This document shows, piece by piece, positions 1 to 14,843 of a DNA stretch of 64,000 nucleotides. This DNA comes from Augochlora pura (taxonomy: Eukaryota > Arthropoda > Insecta > Hymenoptera > Halictidae). The DNA lies in the NCBI RefSeq assembly GCF_028453695.1, contig NC_135775.1:11114046-11178045 (forward strand), given 5' to 3'. Under the pieces are notes generated by a model, which saw only the letters and a program-made list of their open reading frames with translations, was not told where the DNA came from and did no database searches. Position 1 is the stretch's first letter. The number at the start of each line of letters is the position of its first letter. The translations under genes were made by a program, and so were the position numbers.

Positions 1-872
1 TTCATTAAACTTGATCCAATCGTACAATATCACTTCAAACCTAATGAGATCGTCTAATTTCGTCCAAGTCGTAGCACAAAATGTAATTTTAACACAAAAA
101 TTAGTACTATTAAACGATAAAGAATTGAAATAATAAATTTGTAGTTTGGAATTGTACAATATTGATATTGTGCATAGAGTATATATTTAACTTGAATTAA
201 AAATACATTTTGTACTGTAAGCAAAACCTATGTACCACTTTTAGTACAGCATATTAAATTTTGTCAAAATTTAGTTTCCTTGTTATTAGCAGATTCATTA
301 ATTATTTATAAGAAACTACGTTAGAAAAGTAAAACGGTGACATATTGGTACGATGATTAGAGCCTAATTGCAATCATATTAACTACAAATTGATGTGTGC
401 TCATTGTAGAAACGCGTATTCCTGAGTTTACGTCATAAGGTGAATTGTGAAAGCTATGAATATTCTTCCTTTTGTAAATGAGCTACTAAAAGTATTGATA
501 CAAGAAAAAGGAAAAAAGAAAAAAAACGAAATAATTGAAACTTTGGATAATACGCTACCTTTGTAGCAGCAGTTATTCTTCAATTTACATTCACATATAA
601 ACTTACTTGCTCGAAGCTGCTGTCGAATATTGCGGCAAACATTTCAACCCAATAAAATGTCTGTTCTTACAACATTCACAAAAATACTAGTGCGATGCAT
701 AACAACACTTTGATCAACTTTCATAGTCACAGAATTCGTTAGTTTTTCCGTTTAGAAAAAAACGCAATGACTCACTTTTCTAATCAACAATACAAACGTT
801 CATCATATATACTACTCTCATCAATCACTTTCCTTTAATCAAATGCTTCCACATCGTTTTCCTTGATTTGGT
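1..872. other. 3' flank of crol, no gene seen
   Basis: AT-rich sequence downstream of the crol stop codon, which is transcribed leftwards. It may contain the 3' UTR. I see no conserved open frame, repeat or RNA gene here. Confidence 0.5.
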
Positions 873-3800
873 TTAGTAAGAGGTTAATACACCAGGTGGA
901 GTGGGTACAACGACTGTGTGTTGCGGCACTACAGGTGGCGCCGGCGGTGCCAGCGGATGGCCAACCAAAACTGCTGCTGCCGGGATCGGCAAAACTCCAG
1001 ATTGAGGAATGGCTGACGGTGTACTGACTTGCGTCGGTGGTCCTTCTGCTGCGTGTTTTCTTAAATGTCTCAACATATTGCCCTTTTCCACGAAAGTTTT
1101 TCCACAATCTGGACAACTGTGCGGTCGTTCGTCTGAGTGGGATCGTCTGTGTGACACCAAATGTCCCTTACACATGAAGTCTTTAGGACATAGGTCGCAA
1201 CGGAACGGTCTTTCAGCATTGCTTCCTTTATTATGCGAACGCATGTGAAACAACAGGTTACCCTTTAGTGGGAAACTCTTGCCACATTCAGTACATACAA
1301 ATGGACGTTCGCCAGTATGACATCTCATATGATTTACAAGGTGTTCCTGTAACAATAGAATAGAAAATCGTTTTATCTAATGTTGTATTTGCGAAATTCG
1401 TTATTTTCCTTTTATTATTTTCTAGCGCAGTTATTGATTTTCTCGGAACTTCTATTTTTCATTTTATAGTTTAACACATTCTAAATTAAATGTCATTCAT
1501 TTATGATCAGCGACTATATATCGTCCGTCCTCACTGTGAAACATTGATTGGATATGCCAAGTGGTTGTTAAAGCAGTCTGCGACCACGACTGATTATGAT
1601 AAGCATATTAATATTTGATTTGTTTCAGATTAGATTTACTTATAGTCTTGTTTTAAGCTGATGGAATATACATAAATGGCAAACTGCCATTCTTAATATG
1701 TATGATATATGTATGACATTTCAATACTGCTAGAAACAAGTCTTCATTAAAAAATTCTTGTAGTAAAGTGCACTCTCAGTTATAAAAACACAAGTATAAA
1801 CAGGTTTAAAGACTTCTTTTTTACAACCTATTAAACAAATGCTAAAATAAAACATGCAATTTTTGAAAATCTTACCTTTCTTGTGAATGGTTTCGAACAC
1901 ACATTACAACAATGTGAAGAATCTCCGGTATGTTGACGGAGATGATTATTAAGGTGTTCTTTCCTAGTGAATGTCCTCTGACAGAATTCACACCTATGCG
2001 GTGATTCGCCAGTGTGAATACGGACATGATTCGTTAAATGCTCCTTACGAGTAAATGACTTGGAGCAGAAGTGGCATCGGTGTGGCGATTCGCCTGTATG
2101 TTGACGCACGTGATTTGTCAAATGTTCCTTCCTCGTGAAGGATTTGGTGCAATACTGGCACTTGTGCGGTGACTCACCCGTGTGCTGCCTGACGTGGTTC
2201 ACCAGGTGATCCTTTCGCGTAAATGCTTTTGGACAGTACTGACAGCGGAAGGGCGTCTCCCCTGTACATTTCACAACCATTATTATAATTTCTCCTCGCC
2301 GTTCCAATAGACACTTACACTCTAGAATCTTTATTGTTACTTGATGAAATGTTTCAATCGAATATACAGAGTAAACCATCTAACACTTTCATTTTAACTG
2401 TCTCCATTGTTTTCAATGATACAAGAAAATACATAAAGACAAATTTTTGCTATAGTGAAGCATCTATCTAATAAAGATTTTTCCTTAAGGTCACATTTTA
2501 CGATATTTCAAACACATCACCGTTTTCTTTTAATGAGATGATCTATTTTAATTAGTGTAACATTGTAGTTGATAAAAAAACAATTTGAGAGTTTGCACAA
2601 AGGAAACCCTATTATAATGCAGGAAGCATAAACGTCGTCCTTGGTTATAACGTTACCTTAATCATAATATGCCATCCCATTCAAAACGAAAAACGACGAT
2701 TATTTTGAAATATCGTAAAAGATGATCAGGTGAAAAAAACCTTTATCAGGATAATTAACCCACTGAAACACAGCCTTTGTCCATAGAAGTTTACCATAAC
2801 ATCAAAAAATGGGGAAGTTTCAAATAAAAATATTAAATATCCATCCTGTATACTGAATATAACATAACATAAATTTTTTACATGATTATCCTAATAAATC
2901 CTATTGCATTGAAAATCAATTTTGTCAACAATGCTTATAGTACTATTTAAGCAGATTTGTATAAGTTTTTCTTTATCATTTGAGAAAGATATAAATTGAA
3001 AGCAGCGACATTAAACATGATGTAGTAGACATGAATTTGTTTAATTACAGCTACGTTTTCAAAATGTAATCGATCAATGTTATTTTCCTGTAAATTTCTG
3101 ATGCCATACAAAAGTTTTCTTCATTATTCATTACACTACAAGTTTTCATTATTATATTATAAAAATTGTAAATTTTAGCTACAGTAGTTTATTTTACTGA
3201 CTTGATAATGTTTGTCGCTAAAAATTTCGTGAAAAATTATCTAAATGTAGAAATCCTTCATAAACTAATTATTAAAAGTTTTATGAATAGTACGAAAACG
3301 ATTGCATTATGAGCATTAAAGTCCGTGTTGTACAAATATTAGAAATGCAGGTTTACATATACATATAAAACACGATTCAAATTGTTGTCTGTGATAATGC
3401 AGTACCTCCAAGATGTAATAAGTATTTCAGTCATGACTTTTTTGAAAGACTTTTTTCTTGATAAACTATTGAACGGTGTATTACAAATTAAAATCAATTT
3501 AAAAACAGATCTGACGACCATATCATATTGAAAAGGAATTTCAATGCTAACATATTGTTAGCAAATATCAGAAAGACTGAAGATGTTAACTACATCACAA
3601 AGCAATTCTTTTATCCATCTTGTTATAACACCCTTCGCCTTATACATTATATTATGTTAATAAATATTAATTTATTGCAATCAATCCTTCGTCCATAAGA
3701 TAAAACAGATATTGTTACACGAATATGTTACAGAAATGGTAATAAATTATATATTTCCCAAAATGATAAAAAGCTATAATCTGCTCTTTATGGTATCAAT

Positions 3801-6800
3801 AGCGTAACAAAGATGATTTTGAATGTATAGCACTTACCTTGAAACACCTTGAATATACACACAGGGTGGACCACATACAATACTGCAAGTTATTTTTTCG
3901 AAGATTGTAGTAAATGTTGACAAAGTTTTCAGTTTCATAGCCAGGGGTATTAATTAGTAGCTAATAATTCTACATATAAAAAAAGAAGTCAGTTCAGCAA
4001 CGATCAAAGATAATATTGAATTGGTCAAATTGAACAAAATCAAGCTATTTTTTGTTTAAATTGGACTCAGCTGAATTGATTTTCTTCTGTTTCGTTCAAC
4101 ATGATCCACGTGATCATGTTGTCAGAAAATGTGATCTTTAGTTTTACGTGGAAAATATGAAAAATAAATTGGAATGTTATCTGCTTTAACAGTAACATTG
4201 AAATTATCTATACAATGTACTCACTGTTCTATAATAGATGTAACATGAATATAAATTATATCGCATATGACATTGAAGAAAATTTTGCCGTCATTTCACA
4301 AAATTTTCGAAAAAAATATAACTTGCAACAATTTATATTGCCTGGCCTGCATACGCATATATGTACACATATGTATACATAAATATACAGTATGTCTGTT
4401 TTTAAGCTGAATGGTCAAACATTTTCAAAATATAAATGATATGAACAAATGTTTCAGATGAAATTTGTGCGAAACCAAGAAGCAGCATATCATAGTCTTA
4501 TTTATTTAATTTATTCCATTCAAAATTGTTAAGCGGAAAGCTGCATTTTTATTAAATACTTTTATGGGTCACATTGAAACATTCTCATGATAGAGATGCT
4601 CATAAAGATCGATTCTTCAAAGATTGGCATCCCTATTTCATAGTCTCCTACACGAAGCCATACATACACACTTGTATCTTTTATACAATTTGTTGTCGAA
4701 ATATAATCTGCTAAAGTTTTAATACCACCGGAGTTAGCGTCACCTGATTTATAATAAGAGAATAATGCAGGGAAAGATTATATCTCGACAATAGATTGTA
4801 CAAAAAGTACAAATGTGGGAGATTCTGAAAACATCTTGAAGAATATTTCACTGATGACCTTTAGTGGACGTTTCAAAGTTATTGCAAAGTCAAATAAACA
4901 AGAGCTGAACAAGAACTTATACGCTTTTTATATGTTTCATGTTCTGTTTCAAGCCAGACACACTATACACATATATACATACTATACTATAGACATATAT
5001 GCATTTATACATATGTATATGCACATACGTTTTGCATGCAAGTATGCAAGCAAGTTTGAGGTAAAGATCGGTTAGAAGCGAAAGTGGAATTACAGTCGTG
5101 AAGCAAATGCCAATAAATGACAATCTTACGAACTGATTTATCGCGACTGTTGGATGTAAACGAATGGTTTTGTGTGTATCAATATGAATGATATTATGAA
5201 AAATGAGTCCCTAAGGCGTTCCTTAACTAAGTAATTTCACTAGGCATGTATAACTACTTTTAGAAACAAATATTAGAATCGGTTGTCCGTGAAGTGGACA
5301 TCTGCCAACCGCTCTCACCTGTGTGTTGGCGGATGTGGTTAACAAGGTGTTCCTTTCTGGTGAACGATTTGGAGCAGAAGCCGCATCGGTGTGGAGACTC
5401 ACCCGTGTGCTGACGGACGTGGTTCAGGAGATGCTCCTTTCGAGTAAACGTCTTCGAGCAGAAATCGCAGCGATGCGGCGTCTCACCCGTGTGCCACATT
5501 ATGTGGTTCGTAAAATGCTCCTTTCTCGTGAACGACTTACCTGTATTTGTAAACAACAAATAACATCAAAGTCACAAATGCAGATTACATTGTACAATTA
5601 CTCTAATGAGCATATTTTAAAGCATAAGCAAATAATAATGTCAGAGAAGCTCCAAAACTCATCAACTCAAATAATAACAATTATATTTATATTAATTTCT
5701 ACTTCTATTCCTAAAATTTCGCCTAGGTCGTACCTAGCACTACCTAGCCTCGAAGGCAGTGCACAATTTGAAATTCAAAATAAAGATTATTTTATTTAGA
5801 TTTGCTTCGTATTATTTATGTACATGTAATTATTCATATTAATATTATCTTTTGGTACTGTTTGACGCTCTCAAGAGTTTCAAACTAATAAATAATAATC
5901 AAAAAGTGGCTTGCTTACCGCATATTTCACAACGAAATGGTGTATCATTGGTGTGTGAACGCATATGGTTTGCAAGATGTTCTTTACGTGTGTATTTCTT
6001 GCCACAGGCTTGGCAATGGTGAGGAGTTTCACCCGTATGCCACATGACGTGATTCATGAAGTGTTCCTTGCGAGTAAAGCTCTTTTTGCAAATATCACAT
6101 CGATGTGGAGTTTCGCCTGTATGTTTACGAACGTGATTTACCATATGCTCTTTTCTAGTAAATGTTTTTGAACAGTATTGGCATCTGAAATATAAAATGA
6201 GAAATTATTTTAAAAAGTTTGATATAATCACATTTCCAGTACAATTTTTTGTACATTGGGAATAATACTTAAATTAATAGTAGCTTGGTAAAGCCAGCAA
6301 ATAGAAATGAAAAGCTTTATACATTTACCTGTAAGGTGTTTCTCCAGTGTGACAACGTGTATGATTATCCAAATGTTCTTTTCTTGCAAAGCTTTTACCA
6401 CATACAGTACAATTATATGGTTTATCAGTTGCGTGACGTTTCATATGGCGTTCCAACGATGGTGCATTTGCAAACACGTGAAAACATACTGTACAAGTGA
6501 ACATAGACCCACCTAAGTGGCATTTACCGTGACGAGTCAAATCATTTGCATTCAAAAATGCTTTGCCACACACCTGTAGAATTTAATAATATGTAAAAAT
6601 AATGGACAGAACTAAAATCGAACAATGAACAATGAATAAATGTGTCATAATATATTATGCACCTGGCAAGTAAAAGGTTTTCTTTCCGTATGATAACGAC
6701 GATGTACGATAAGCTGATAACGGAACTGAAAAATTTTTCCACATATTTCACAAGCATGACTTCCAACTGACACAGGTGATGCACTTGGTCCTGGAGTAGC

Positions 6801-9603
6801 TTCGCCATCACTTGATTTAATATCAAACTTATTTAATTGAACTTGTTGCACAATTGGTGTTCCATTCTGTATAGTGGTAACTGTTTGTGTAGGAACTGTA
6901 CTCCCAACTAAGGTGGTACCAGCTGCTATTTCACTCTGTAATTTCCCAAATACTTCGTGATATGCTAGAAGCTGATTAATATCTTCAACATTAACCTAAA
7001 GAATAGGGAGTAAATTTTACAATTACAGATTAGAAATGCTTATGCTGTATAAAATAGTATAATATATTTTACCTTGTACATATTTTGCACCATTTCAACA
7101 CCAAGAGTTTTTGCTAAATCTTGTTCATTTCCAGCACTAATTTTCACAACGGAACCATCAGCTGTTCTTACATCCATCATATGACCTCCTGGTTTTAAAT
7201 CTGGTACTTGGAATCTATACATAAATTATAATTTCACACCTCATATCATAAAACATTATACAATTTAATAAATAAGTAAACGTACTGTGTCATGTTTAAT
7301 TGACGCAGCTCCTTTTCTTTTTCTGGTTTTTCAGTATTGTTTTGACTTCCACCTTCAGTAGAAGAATTTCCACTTATATTCACTCCAATTTGCTGTTGTT
7401 GTTGCATAAGGCTTTGTTGTATATCTTGAGATGTTTGTAACTGAAGGTCACACTGAACTTGACAGTGGACTTGATTATCACTACAACGTTCAGTTGTGCA
7501 ACTTCCACCTTCATCTTTCACTTTATTATCATCTCTCTGTGCGTTTTGATTATGTGCAGTTGGTCCATTATTCTGAGCATTTTGATGACTTTGCATTTGA
7601 TGATGAGATTGTTGCTGCTGCTGAGGTTGTTGCTGAGATTGTTGTTGCTGCTGCTGCGGCTGTTGTTGTTGTTGCTGATGCAGCTGCTGCTGTTGTGCCT
7701 GTATTTGTTGTTGCATTTGTGCATGTGCTGCCTGTAAATGACTGACACTGGTAGGTATATGTGCTCCGTCTAAATTAAGGCCTGGCAGAGATACTGGAAT
7801 CTGCTAAATAAAATTACAAAACAACAATTACTATCCTTCCTTATAAAAATTTAAGTTTAATAAATAAATGATTAAAAATATAATATTATGCATTTTGAAA
7901 CAATTTATTTTACATAACATATTTGAATTGATTAACACAACCAAACAAGCATAATAATAGCAATAAAAATCATTGTCAGATGTACCTAGTATCTATTTTA
8001 ACTTATAATTAATATGCAGCAATAATAATGAAAATAATATTAATAATAATAATTATTATTATTATAAAAATGTAACAAATGCAATCAAATAAAAGACTGG
8101 TATAGCCAAAAAGTTTTATAAAAGTCCAAATCTAAAATTATTGATGTACAATTTTAAGTACGTCACATATTTATTGCAATACATAAATTTACTATCTACT
8201 CACACTTATATAGCATACAATATAGATACTATGTTACCACAATTCCTCCTAAAGGAGACTCTAACCTGGATATTCTACAAGCTACACTCAATAACTAAAC
8301 ATTGCAGAGTGCATACCTCTAAGTAAACAAACCTGAGGATTTGGTTGTAAAGAACTATGATGACTGCTAGTGCTAACTGTAGGTTGATGATGATGATGCG
8401 TAGGTGTTGACTGATGGTGTGAGCTGGAAGTTAACGCCATTTCTTGGTTCAATGAAGAGGCTGGCTCTTTGGAAGATGCCTCTCCACCTCCACTACTCCT
8501 GTGTGAGGAGTTGTGGTGGGAATGATGATAGACTGAGACCTGAGGTAGCGGTCCAGGAAACAGATTCGTGAGGACCCAATATTTAGCTACCGAGGAGGCT
8601 AACGCTACTGCTGTACCTACACGCAGGTCTGCGGATGAATGTGGGGTACTCCCAACATTGCCAAGACTAGTTGCTGTAGCCAAACCACCTGGATATGAAG
8701 GACGACCACTTTGACCCGCATTTACATCCTACCGATATACATTCAAACATTTATACAACATTGATAAAGCATGCAATAGCATGCACCAGGCCCACTTTCA
8801 ATCAACAAATGCGCTAGATTCATTTCTATATTTTCAAAAGCACAAGACTCACAACAAATTAGGTTTAAATTTATATCAACATTGTTATTTATTATTACAT
8901 AGAAGATTTGCCTATCAGAGAAAATAAATAATACAGTTATATACCTAATCCAATATTCTATGGTATTAATAAATATGCTATATAATTATGCTATAACATA
9001 TATCACCTAAGCTCTTCAAAATTTCATAAGAAATACTAAAGACACATGTTATGCTACTTTTGAAAATTTATTATGCTCAATATATAAAACTATTTGTTTT
9101 TCTAAAATTTACATTACTAACAAGGCAAGCAAATAAATATAAAACATTCAAGCATGAACTACTTTATTAAAAGGTGCTACAAGCAGTGAAAGTTACGTTA
9201 AAAATGCTGTAATATGTGCACAAATTTTTACTACAAGATAATTTTGTTTCATATTACTAAAGTGAGTATGTAACCATACTACAATAATGCATGAAAAATA
9301 GGCATAAATAACAAAATACATTTTCACAAAAACTATTAAACATAAAATATTATGCTTTATGAATCATTTTTAGAAATTTTATATATATCCACTGTAGAAA
9401 GACTAGAATTTGATGTAAATAATCAAACATGATTTAATTGACACTAATCTTTATGTATCCTCCAATGATTTTAAAATTTAGTGTTAATGTCATATATCAA
9501 TTGCGCATTTGTAGTTTGGTAAATAGCCTGTTTCAATTGAAAATATTCTTACCTCTTGTTGTGCCTGCGTAGTCGCTGGCAATGCATGCTGCTCACTATT
9601 CAT
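873..9603 (-). CDS. crol: crooked legs (crol) C2H2 zinc-finger transcription factor
   Basis: Ten coding exons: 9603-9553, 8728-8333, 7803-7286, 7214-7073, 6995-6663, 6573-6329, 6184-5919, 5540-5319, 2261-1876, 1346-873. The sum is 3033 nt, or 1010 aa plus stop, and all phases agree. The start is MNSEQHAL. An N-terminal third rich in Ser, His and Gln is followed by 18 C2H2 fingers from about residue 440 to 930. Ten consecutive fingers (the 5th to the 15th, bar small changes) carry the repeated helix motif TRKEHL or TRKDHL with TGE(T/S)PH linkers. That array, and the finger order ending in GKSFPLKGNLLFH, is the hallmark of Drosophila crol, an ecdysone-regulated nuclear DNA-binding protein in metamorphosis and cell proliferation. 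The C-terminus is Pro/Val/Ala-rich. Exon 3 has a TAGCAG tandem acceptor, so one Gln may be optional. Identity is firm; the exact first exon and isoform set are inferred. Confidence 0.93.
7616..7707 (-). repeat. CAG/CAA repeat encoding polyglutamine in crol exon 3
   Basis: On the minus strand this stretch is a mixture of CAA and CAG codons with a few CAT and TCT interruptions, giving a Gln-rich tract with His and Ser breaks. Mixed codons suggest an old, fairly stable tract rather than a pure expanding microsatellite. The opposite-strand frames (poly-Leu, poly-Val) are artefacts of this repeat. Confidence 0.9.
8029..8065. repeat. AAT/ATT trinucleotide microsatellite in crol intron 2
   Basis: A short run of (AAT)n that turns into (ATT)n, forming a small palindrome inside the intron between crol exons 2 and 3. 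No function is evident. Confidence 0.6.
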
Positions 9604-9658
9604 CTTGGTTCACTGTAGTATGTTAACTAAACGTCTCTGATATAGTTTATTTTTCATC
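9604..9658 (-). other. crol: crol 5' UTR part of first coding exon
   Basis: Reading leftwards, a polypyrimidine-poor but canonical acceptor (TTTTATAG) at 9659-9660 precedes 55 untranslated bases and then the ATG. At least one further noncoding exon must therefore lie to the right, probably in the GC-richer block near 10.3-10.9 kb. Confidence 0.6.
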
Positions 9659-10249
9659 CTATAAAACAATTAAAATTGAATATTATTAACTAATGGAAAC
9701 TAAATCATTTAAACAAAATTGTAATATCGAAATTAATTGCAAATACAGTTTTGTATTTCTCATAAAATATTCAATACCATTAAGTTCGATATATTTAGTA
9801 AACGGAAGAAAATATATATAATTATAGAACAGTTATTGCCCTTTGCACCATCAGAACTGACTAGTAACATAAATCTTCCTATTTAACCTCGAAATCATGT
9901 AATTTAGAATTAAAGAGGAAACAATTGTTTGAGTACAATAAATTCCAAAAAATTCGTCGGGTATAAACTTATTATTACATAATGTTCATACAGTAGGTTA
10001 ATATTGGGAAATCAGTTTAGATCAGCATGTTACAGAAAGAAAAAAATCAAAGTTACTTTAACCTCGAAATTATTTAAGAGTTTTTTTTGCCAAGTGAGCG
10101 GGAAAAGGTGAGTCATCCTATAGAATCTTTTGAAAGCGAGAAACATAGAGAGCAAAACAGAAAATTGTTGGCGTACCAGTAACTCGTGGAAATACGCAGC
10201 TGTATTCCCACATTTGCTAGAAGATGCCGTAAATCCCCCCGCACTCTCG

Positions 10250-11040
10250 AGAGGATTCACGGGCACCATCTTCTGGTGTCTCTTAGGCATATGACGCGTC
10301 AATTATCGTGACTCGTAGAATGAGAACAAGAGGCCACAAAATGGAGGTTCCTTGGGATTCGAAGCAAGGAGATTCGAAGAAATGCTTCGAGAGTGCCGAA
10401 ATGATAATCGAAAGAACTCAGAAAATAGACTCACGTGGTGTACGGTGCCGTCGGCGGTTCTGGCATCTCGCTCCGTCGGCCCTAGGCCGTCTTGTACACA
10501 GGGAGACACGCGTCCCGATGCAGGGGGGGACGCCTTTCGCCGCCTCTCGACGTCTCACCTCGCCACGGGTACCCACAAGCAAATCCCTGATAATGGCCAC
10601 GCGCCCTCGCCCTCCACCTTCAGAATATATTCAAACCAAAGTCCGTAAAACTTAGGAAATGAGAGTGCCAATTTTGATCCAGGTAGACGCTAAACTACGC
10701 AACAATTTCACGAAAACACTGACAAGGTTCTACGTCCTCGCTGTTAACAGAAAATACGACACGACTGTCATGGCGTCCCTCACCCAACCCGTACGAACTT
10801 ACGCGTTGATACAATCATTTAGTAAATCAAATTTTCATAAAATCCTATAAAGTAATCACTCGCTAAACAGATGTGCCACAACGAAATACAAAGATTTGAC
10901 AAAATATTCCATAAATAAACCGTCAATTTTGTAATACGTCAAAATACAATACGTCAAGTGTCCTTTGTTAGCTCATTCGGTATGCGCGCGCAACATCCGG
11001 CTGCGTGCGCTATTTCGTAGCTTCCTGTATAAAAACCCGC
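10250..11040 (-). promoter_or_regulatory. Probable crol promoter / 5' UTR exon region
   Basis: This block is clearly richer in GC and CpG than its surroundings (for example the GCGCGCGC-like run near 10,985 and the CG-dense segment 10,440-10,600). It lies just upstream of the leftward crol gene. The short open frames on both strands here look like GC-driven artefacts with no recognisable protein. I infer a promoter with a noncoding first exon. No TATA box or initiator could be assigned with certainty. Confidence 0.45.
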
Positions 11041-14000
11041 CAATTTATAAAATGTGTTGAGATTCATGTTTTCTTGTTTGAAAAAACAATTATCGAATAC
11101 AGACAATGTTCATATAAATATTCAAACAACTAAATAACAGAAAATATAGTTTACGCACCACATTATCAATATTGACTAGTGCATGTTTGCAATATCAAAA
11201 TTTATAAAAATATTAGCATTTTATGTAATAATGATTGATTAAAGTAGAAAATAGGGATTTTTAATTAATTCTTAAATAACTTTACTATTTTACTTTTAAA
11301 ACTTCCTGACACGTATATACCTAAAAACTCTAGATACAACACATTTCAAATTTCTAAAACAATTTTATTACATACTATAAATTAAAATATAATCGCGTTT
11401 TTAATTTAAAAAGATGCTAATGATGCATAATTCTTAAAATCTGTATTGAGAAGGGAAAGGATCATATATTTGAAGAAATTAGTGATTCTTTATTTTACAT
11501 AGACATATATTATATTTAACACTTACGTTTTTTACTAAAATGAAAATATTTACATAAATTTGTACATATAACCAACGATTTTGGCTTTATTCCTACAATA
11601 ATCTTATAAATTAATCTAATACCTAAGTTTAAAAATGTCCAGTTTAAAACTAAAATTATACTCTCTATTTATTTATTAAAAATATTTACATGTTTCCTTC
11701 AGGTTCTTTCAATAGAATCTATATTAATTATTTAATATAGATAATAGTATTGCAAGAAAAGGAAAACATTTGGAAATGCTGCATGTTGAATAAAATTTAC
11801 TTTGGAAACATTAAGAGTTATTAACTTACGGTAATGTACTTTTTTATTTGGACAAAATTATACCTCATGCATTGAAAGAAAAATCTGTCAAATTTTGTGC
11901 ATACATTCTTTAATTATCTATCCTTAACAAAACACCTAATTGAATTTGATCTATTACATTACTTGATGTATAATACCGCATCAAGCAAGAATATAATCTG
12001 TTCTAAAATTGTTTAAAAAAGGTAATTTAAACTGTATTATTATTGTTTTAGAAATGGATTTTCTTATATGAACAGTTTTTTTAGGTATTTGCAAGTGCTA
12101 ACCATAATTATACTATTTCATAAAAGTCATCTTACATGTTGACACAAAAGATAGAATACATGAATATTACATAAAAATATTTTGAGATATTTCCTTTTGG
12201 TAACAATATCTTAGTAAAGTAATGACAAATGATTTTAATGAATTTTGACATTAATCTATGATATTACTAATGATAATGGAAGGTTTTTGAGATATCGAAT
12301 CTGAATTTTCAATAAATAGTGTATATATAATATATATGGTATGCAACAAAGTATTTTAATTAATACAATTCTTGTATAAGAAAATATCTCTCTATACAAA
12401 ATATGCATAGCTTACAATATCTAGTAGAAATTTTTAATTAACATGAACAAGTTTTTGTACATTAACATGAAAATATGATTTGATAAGTTACATCTTTAAA
12501 TAAAAGAAGATATTGACTAGTACAGGAATTTATGTAACAGTAATTATTAAATATATATAAAATAGAAATAAAATCGATGATATTCTATAAATCATTTATA
12601 ATTATTTGGTGTCTCTATAAATTAAAATTATAATTAAATGTATACACATATAAAATCACACATATATTCAAAGTATATATTACTCAAGATTGTTCCAAAA
12701 AGTCTAACCAAAATGCTCTATTATTAAGTCAACTAAGTGAAGAGTATTTACAAAATTTATATTTTGAAGTCTCAGTAAGAATTGTAACAGTTTCATTAGT
12801 ACCGTTATTATTTAACAATATTCTAGATCATTTTAAATATTTATCTCTTAAATGATGTTTATCTTTCAAATATAGATATATATACTTATTTGATTTTTTT
12901 CACTCGCATATTGTATGATAAAATTCTTATTAGTATGTCTTTGTTGCAGCACGTCACAATTTCCAGTAGTTTTTAAAATAATGTATGATATTATATAGTA
13001 ATGAGTTATTACCACTGTAAAAGAAAAAACAAATTTATAAATGAGGACTTGTATTTTAGTTATCTTTTCTCACATAAAAAGTTTCAATATTAAAATAAAA
13101 TCATATAATAATGTTAAAATATGATACCTATTTACTTTCTTTTGTTAATATTATATATTAGTTTAGTTTAATTTTTTAACTAGTCGCACATACACATAAA
13201 CAATCGCAAGTCTTCATTTACAAATTTCTAATATTTTTAGAGCTCAACATAAAATGTTACAACTCGAAATTGTTAAATCTACTGGTCACAGAAATGTAAA
13301 GTTAATTAATTAATAGTAAGGTACATCCTTTCAATATTTTAAGGGCACTTAAATTTTTATAAATCACTTGTGTTAGAAATTGAAAGATTATTTATATTAA
13401 AGGTGTAATTTAAGTATTATTTTTGTATAAAATAAAATTAACTAAAATATCCTTATAAAAATCGATTCTTATTATAATGCTACACCTTCGTGAAAAAATG
13501 AAGGTCACAAAAATATATTCCCACAAAGAATAGAAAACAATTTCTATGATTAAATATCTCATATTATATATCTTGTGTTTTCATCAACAGTGAGCATAAT
13601 ATATGCATTACTTACATAAAGAAATATATGCAAATAAATGTTCACAAACATGATATAAAATCGTATGTGTTAGATGTGATTAAAAATAAAATTCTAGTTG
13701 ACATAGTAAATTAACAAATTCCCCAAAACAGTTTTCCTTGCTTTAATTGCAATGTATTGTACAGTTAATTTACATTTATTCAATGTCAAATTTTAATATA
13801 ATCAATTAGTACCAGCCTGGTAGTTAAAAATGTCAAGGAACTAATTAAGGATTAAAATTTATAATAGACTAGAGGCAGGCTCATTTTTTTTATGTACTTC
13901 CTCTTTTCAAATTTTTCAAAATCTTATACTATAATATGGCTGCACTCAAGAATGAATCTATGATTAAAAGAGTTGTAATATTGAAATAATTAGAGTAGAA

Positions 14001-14843
14001 TGATTAACAGTTTTGCATGAGCAAAGAAAAATGTGACTTCATTGTGTTACAACTCTTACATATAATTTATGTATATTATTACTTAATTCATTTCTGCACT
14101 CTTTGAATGAATGTGATTCATTTCATTTCAATTCAAATTTTAAAATAAATTACATTCCTTTCTTCATTGGCAGTATTTATTATTGGACAGAATTAATATT
14201 AATTAATATTACCATGTTTGTGACTGATCATCTGCATATGTTTCTAGAGGATTATATGCAAAATTTTTATAAAATTATTCACAACCGATATTCTTCAAAC
14301 TTTATACCTAAGTATTTCCATGAGTATGACACTTATTCTGTGTATACTCTAAGGGAAAGGTGTTAAACTATATACATATTTAGATTAATAGTATGTGTTA
14401 AATTGCAAATTGTGTTAATATGCACAAAAAAAATTACATCTATCTAGTCGTCTTATAAACTTAATTTCTTGAAGAAAATTAAAATCAATGTCAATCCTAC
14501 GATTAATAATATTTAAAGTTTGAAGAAAAGCAGTTATGGATAATTTCATAGGTATTTTGCATATTGTTTAATGGCTTGCAATTGTATGCTGTTCTTTTCA
14601 TTACTTATGTATTTAGAGTGAACATATAAATTTCACTCTATTCTAATATAAAGAGTTTATAACCTTTTTTAGTTTGTCTTATCATTTTAAAATACCCTTA
14701 TATGCACTGATTTAAAACTGAAACATTGTAGAGAATAAATCACTTAAGATAGCAAATGGAAATATGAGTATTACTTGACTGCATAAATTATTTTTCTAAT
14801 TACATAGGCATTTTTTACAATAACTAAATTAATAACATGTTAG
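11041..14843. other. Intergenic AT-rich sequence, possible 3' UTR of the gene at 14.8 kb
   Basis: Very AT-rich. No open frame of note, no tandem array and no RNA gene recognised. The upstream part adjoins the stop codon of the leftward membrane-protein gene and could carry its 3' UTR. Confidence 0.5.

Noticed and set aside
5323..5799. Plus-strand frame of 158 codons
   Set aside because: Antisense shadow of crol zinc-finger exon 8; repeated zinc-finger codons keep the opposite strand open.
7431..7745. Plus-strand poly-Leu and poly-Val/Ala frames
   Set aside because: These are antisense readings of the crol polyglutamine repeat.
10303..10655. Several overlapping open frames in the GC-rich block upstream of crol
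   Set aside because: Open on both strands because stop codons are rare in GC-rich DNA; no conserved motif, and better explained as promoter/5' UTR.
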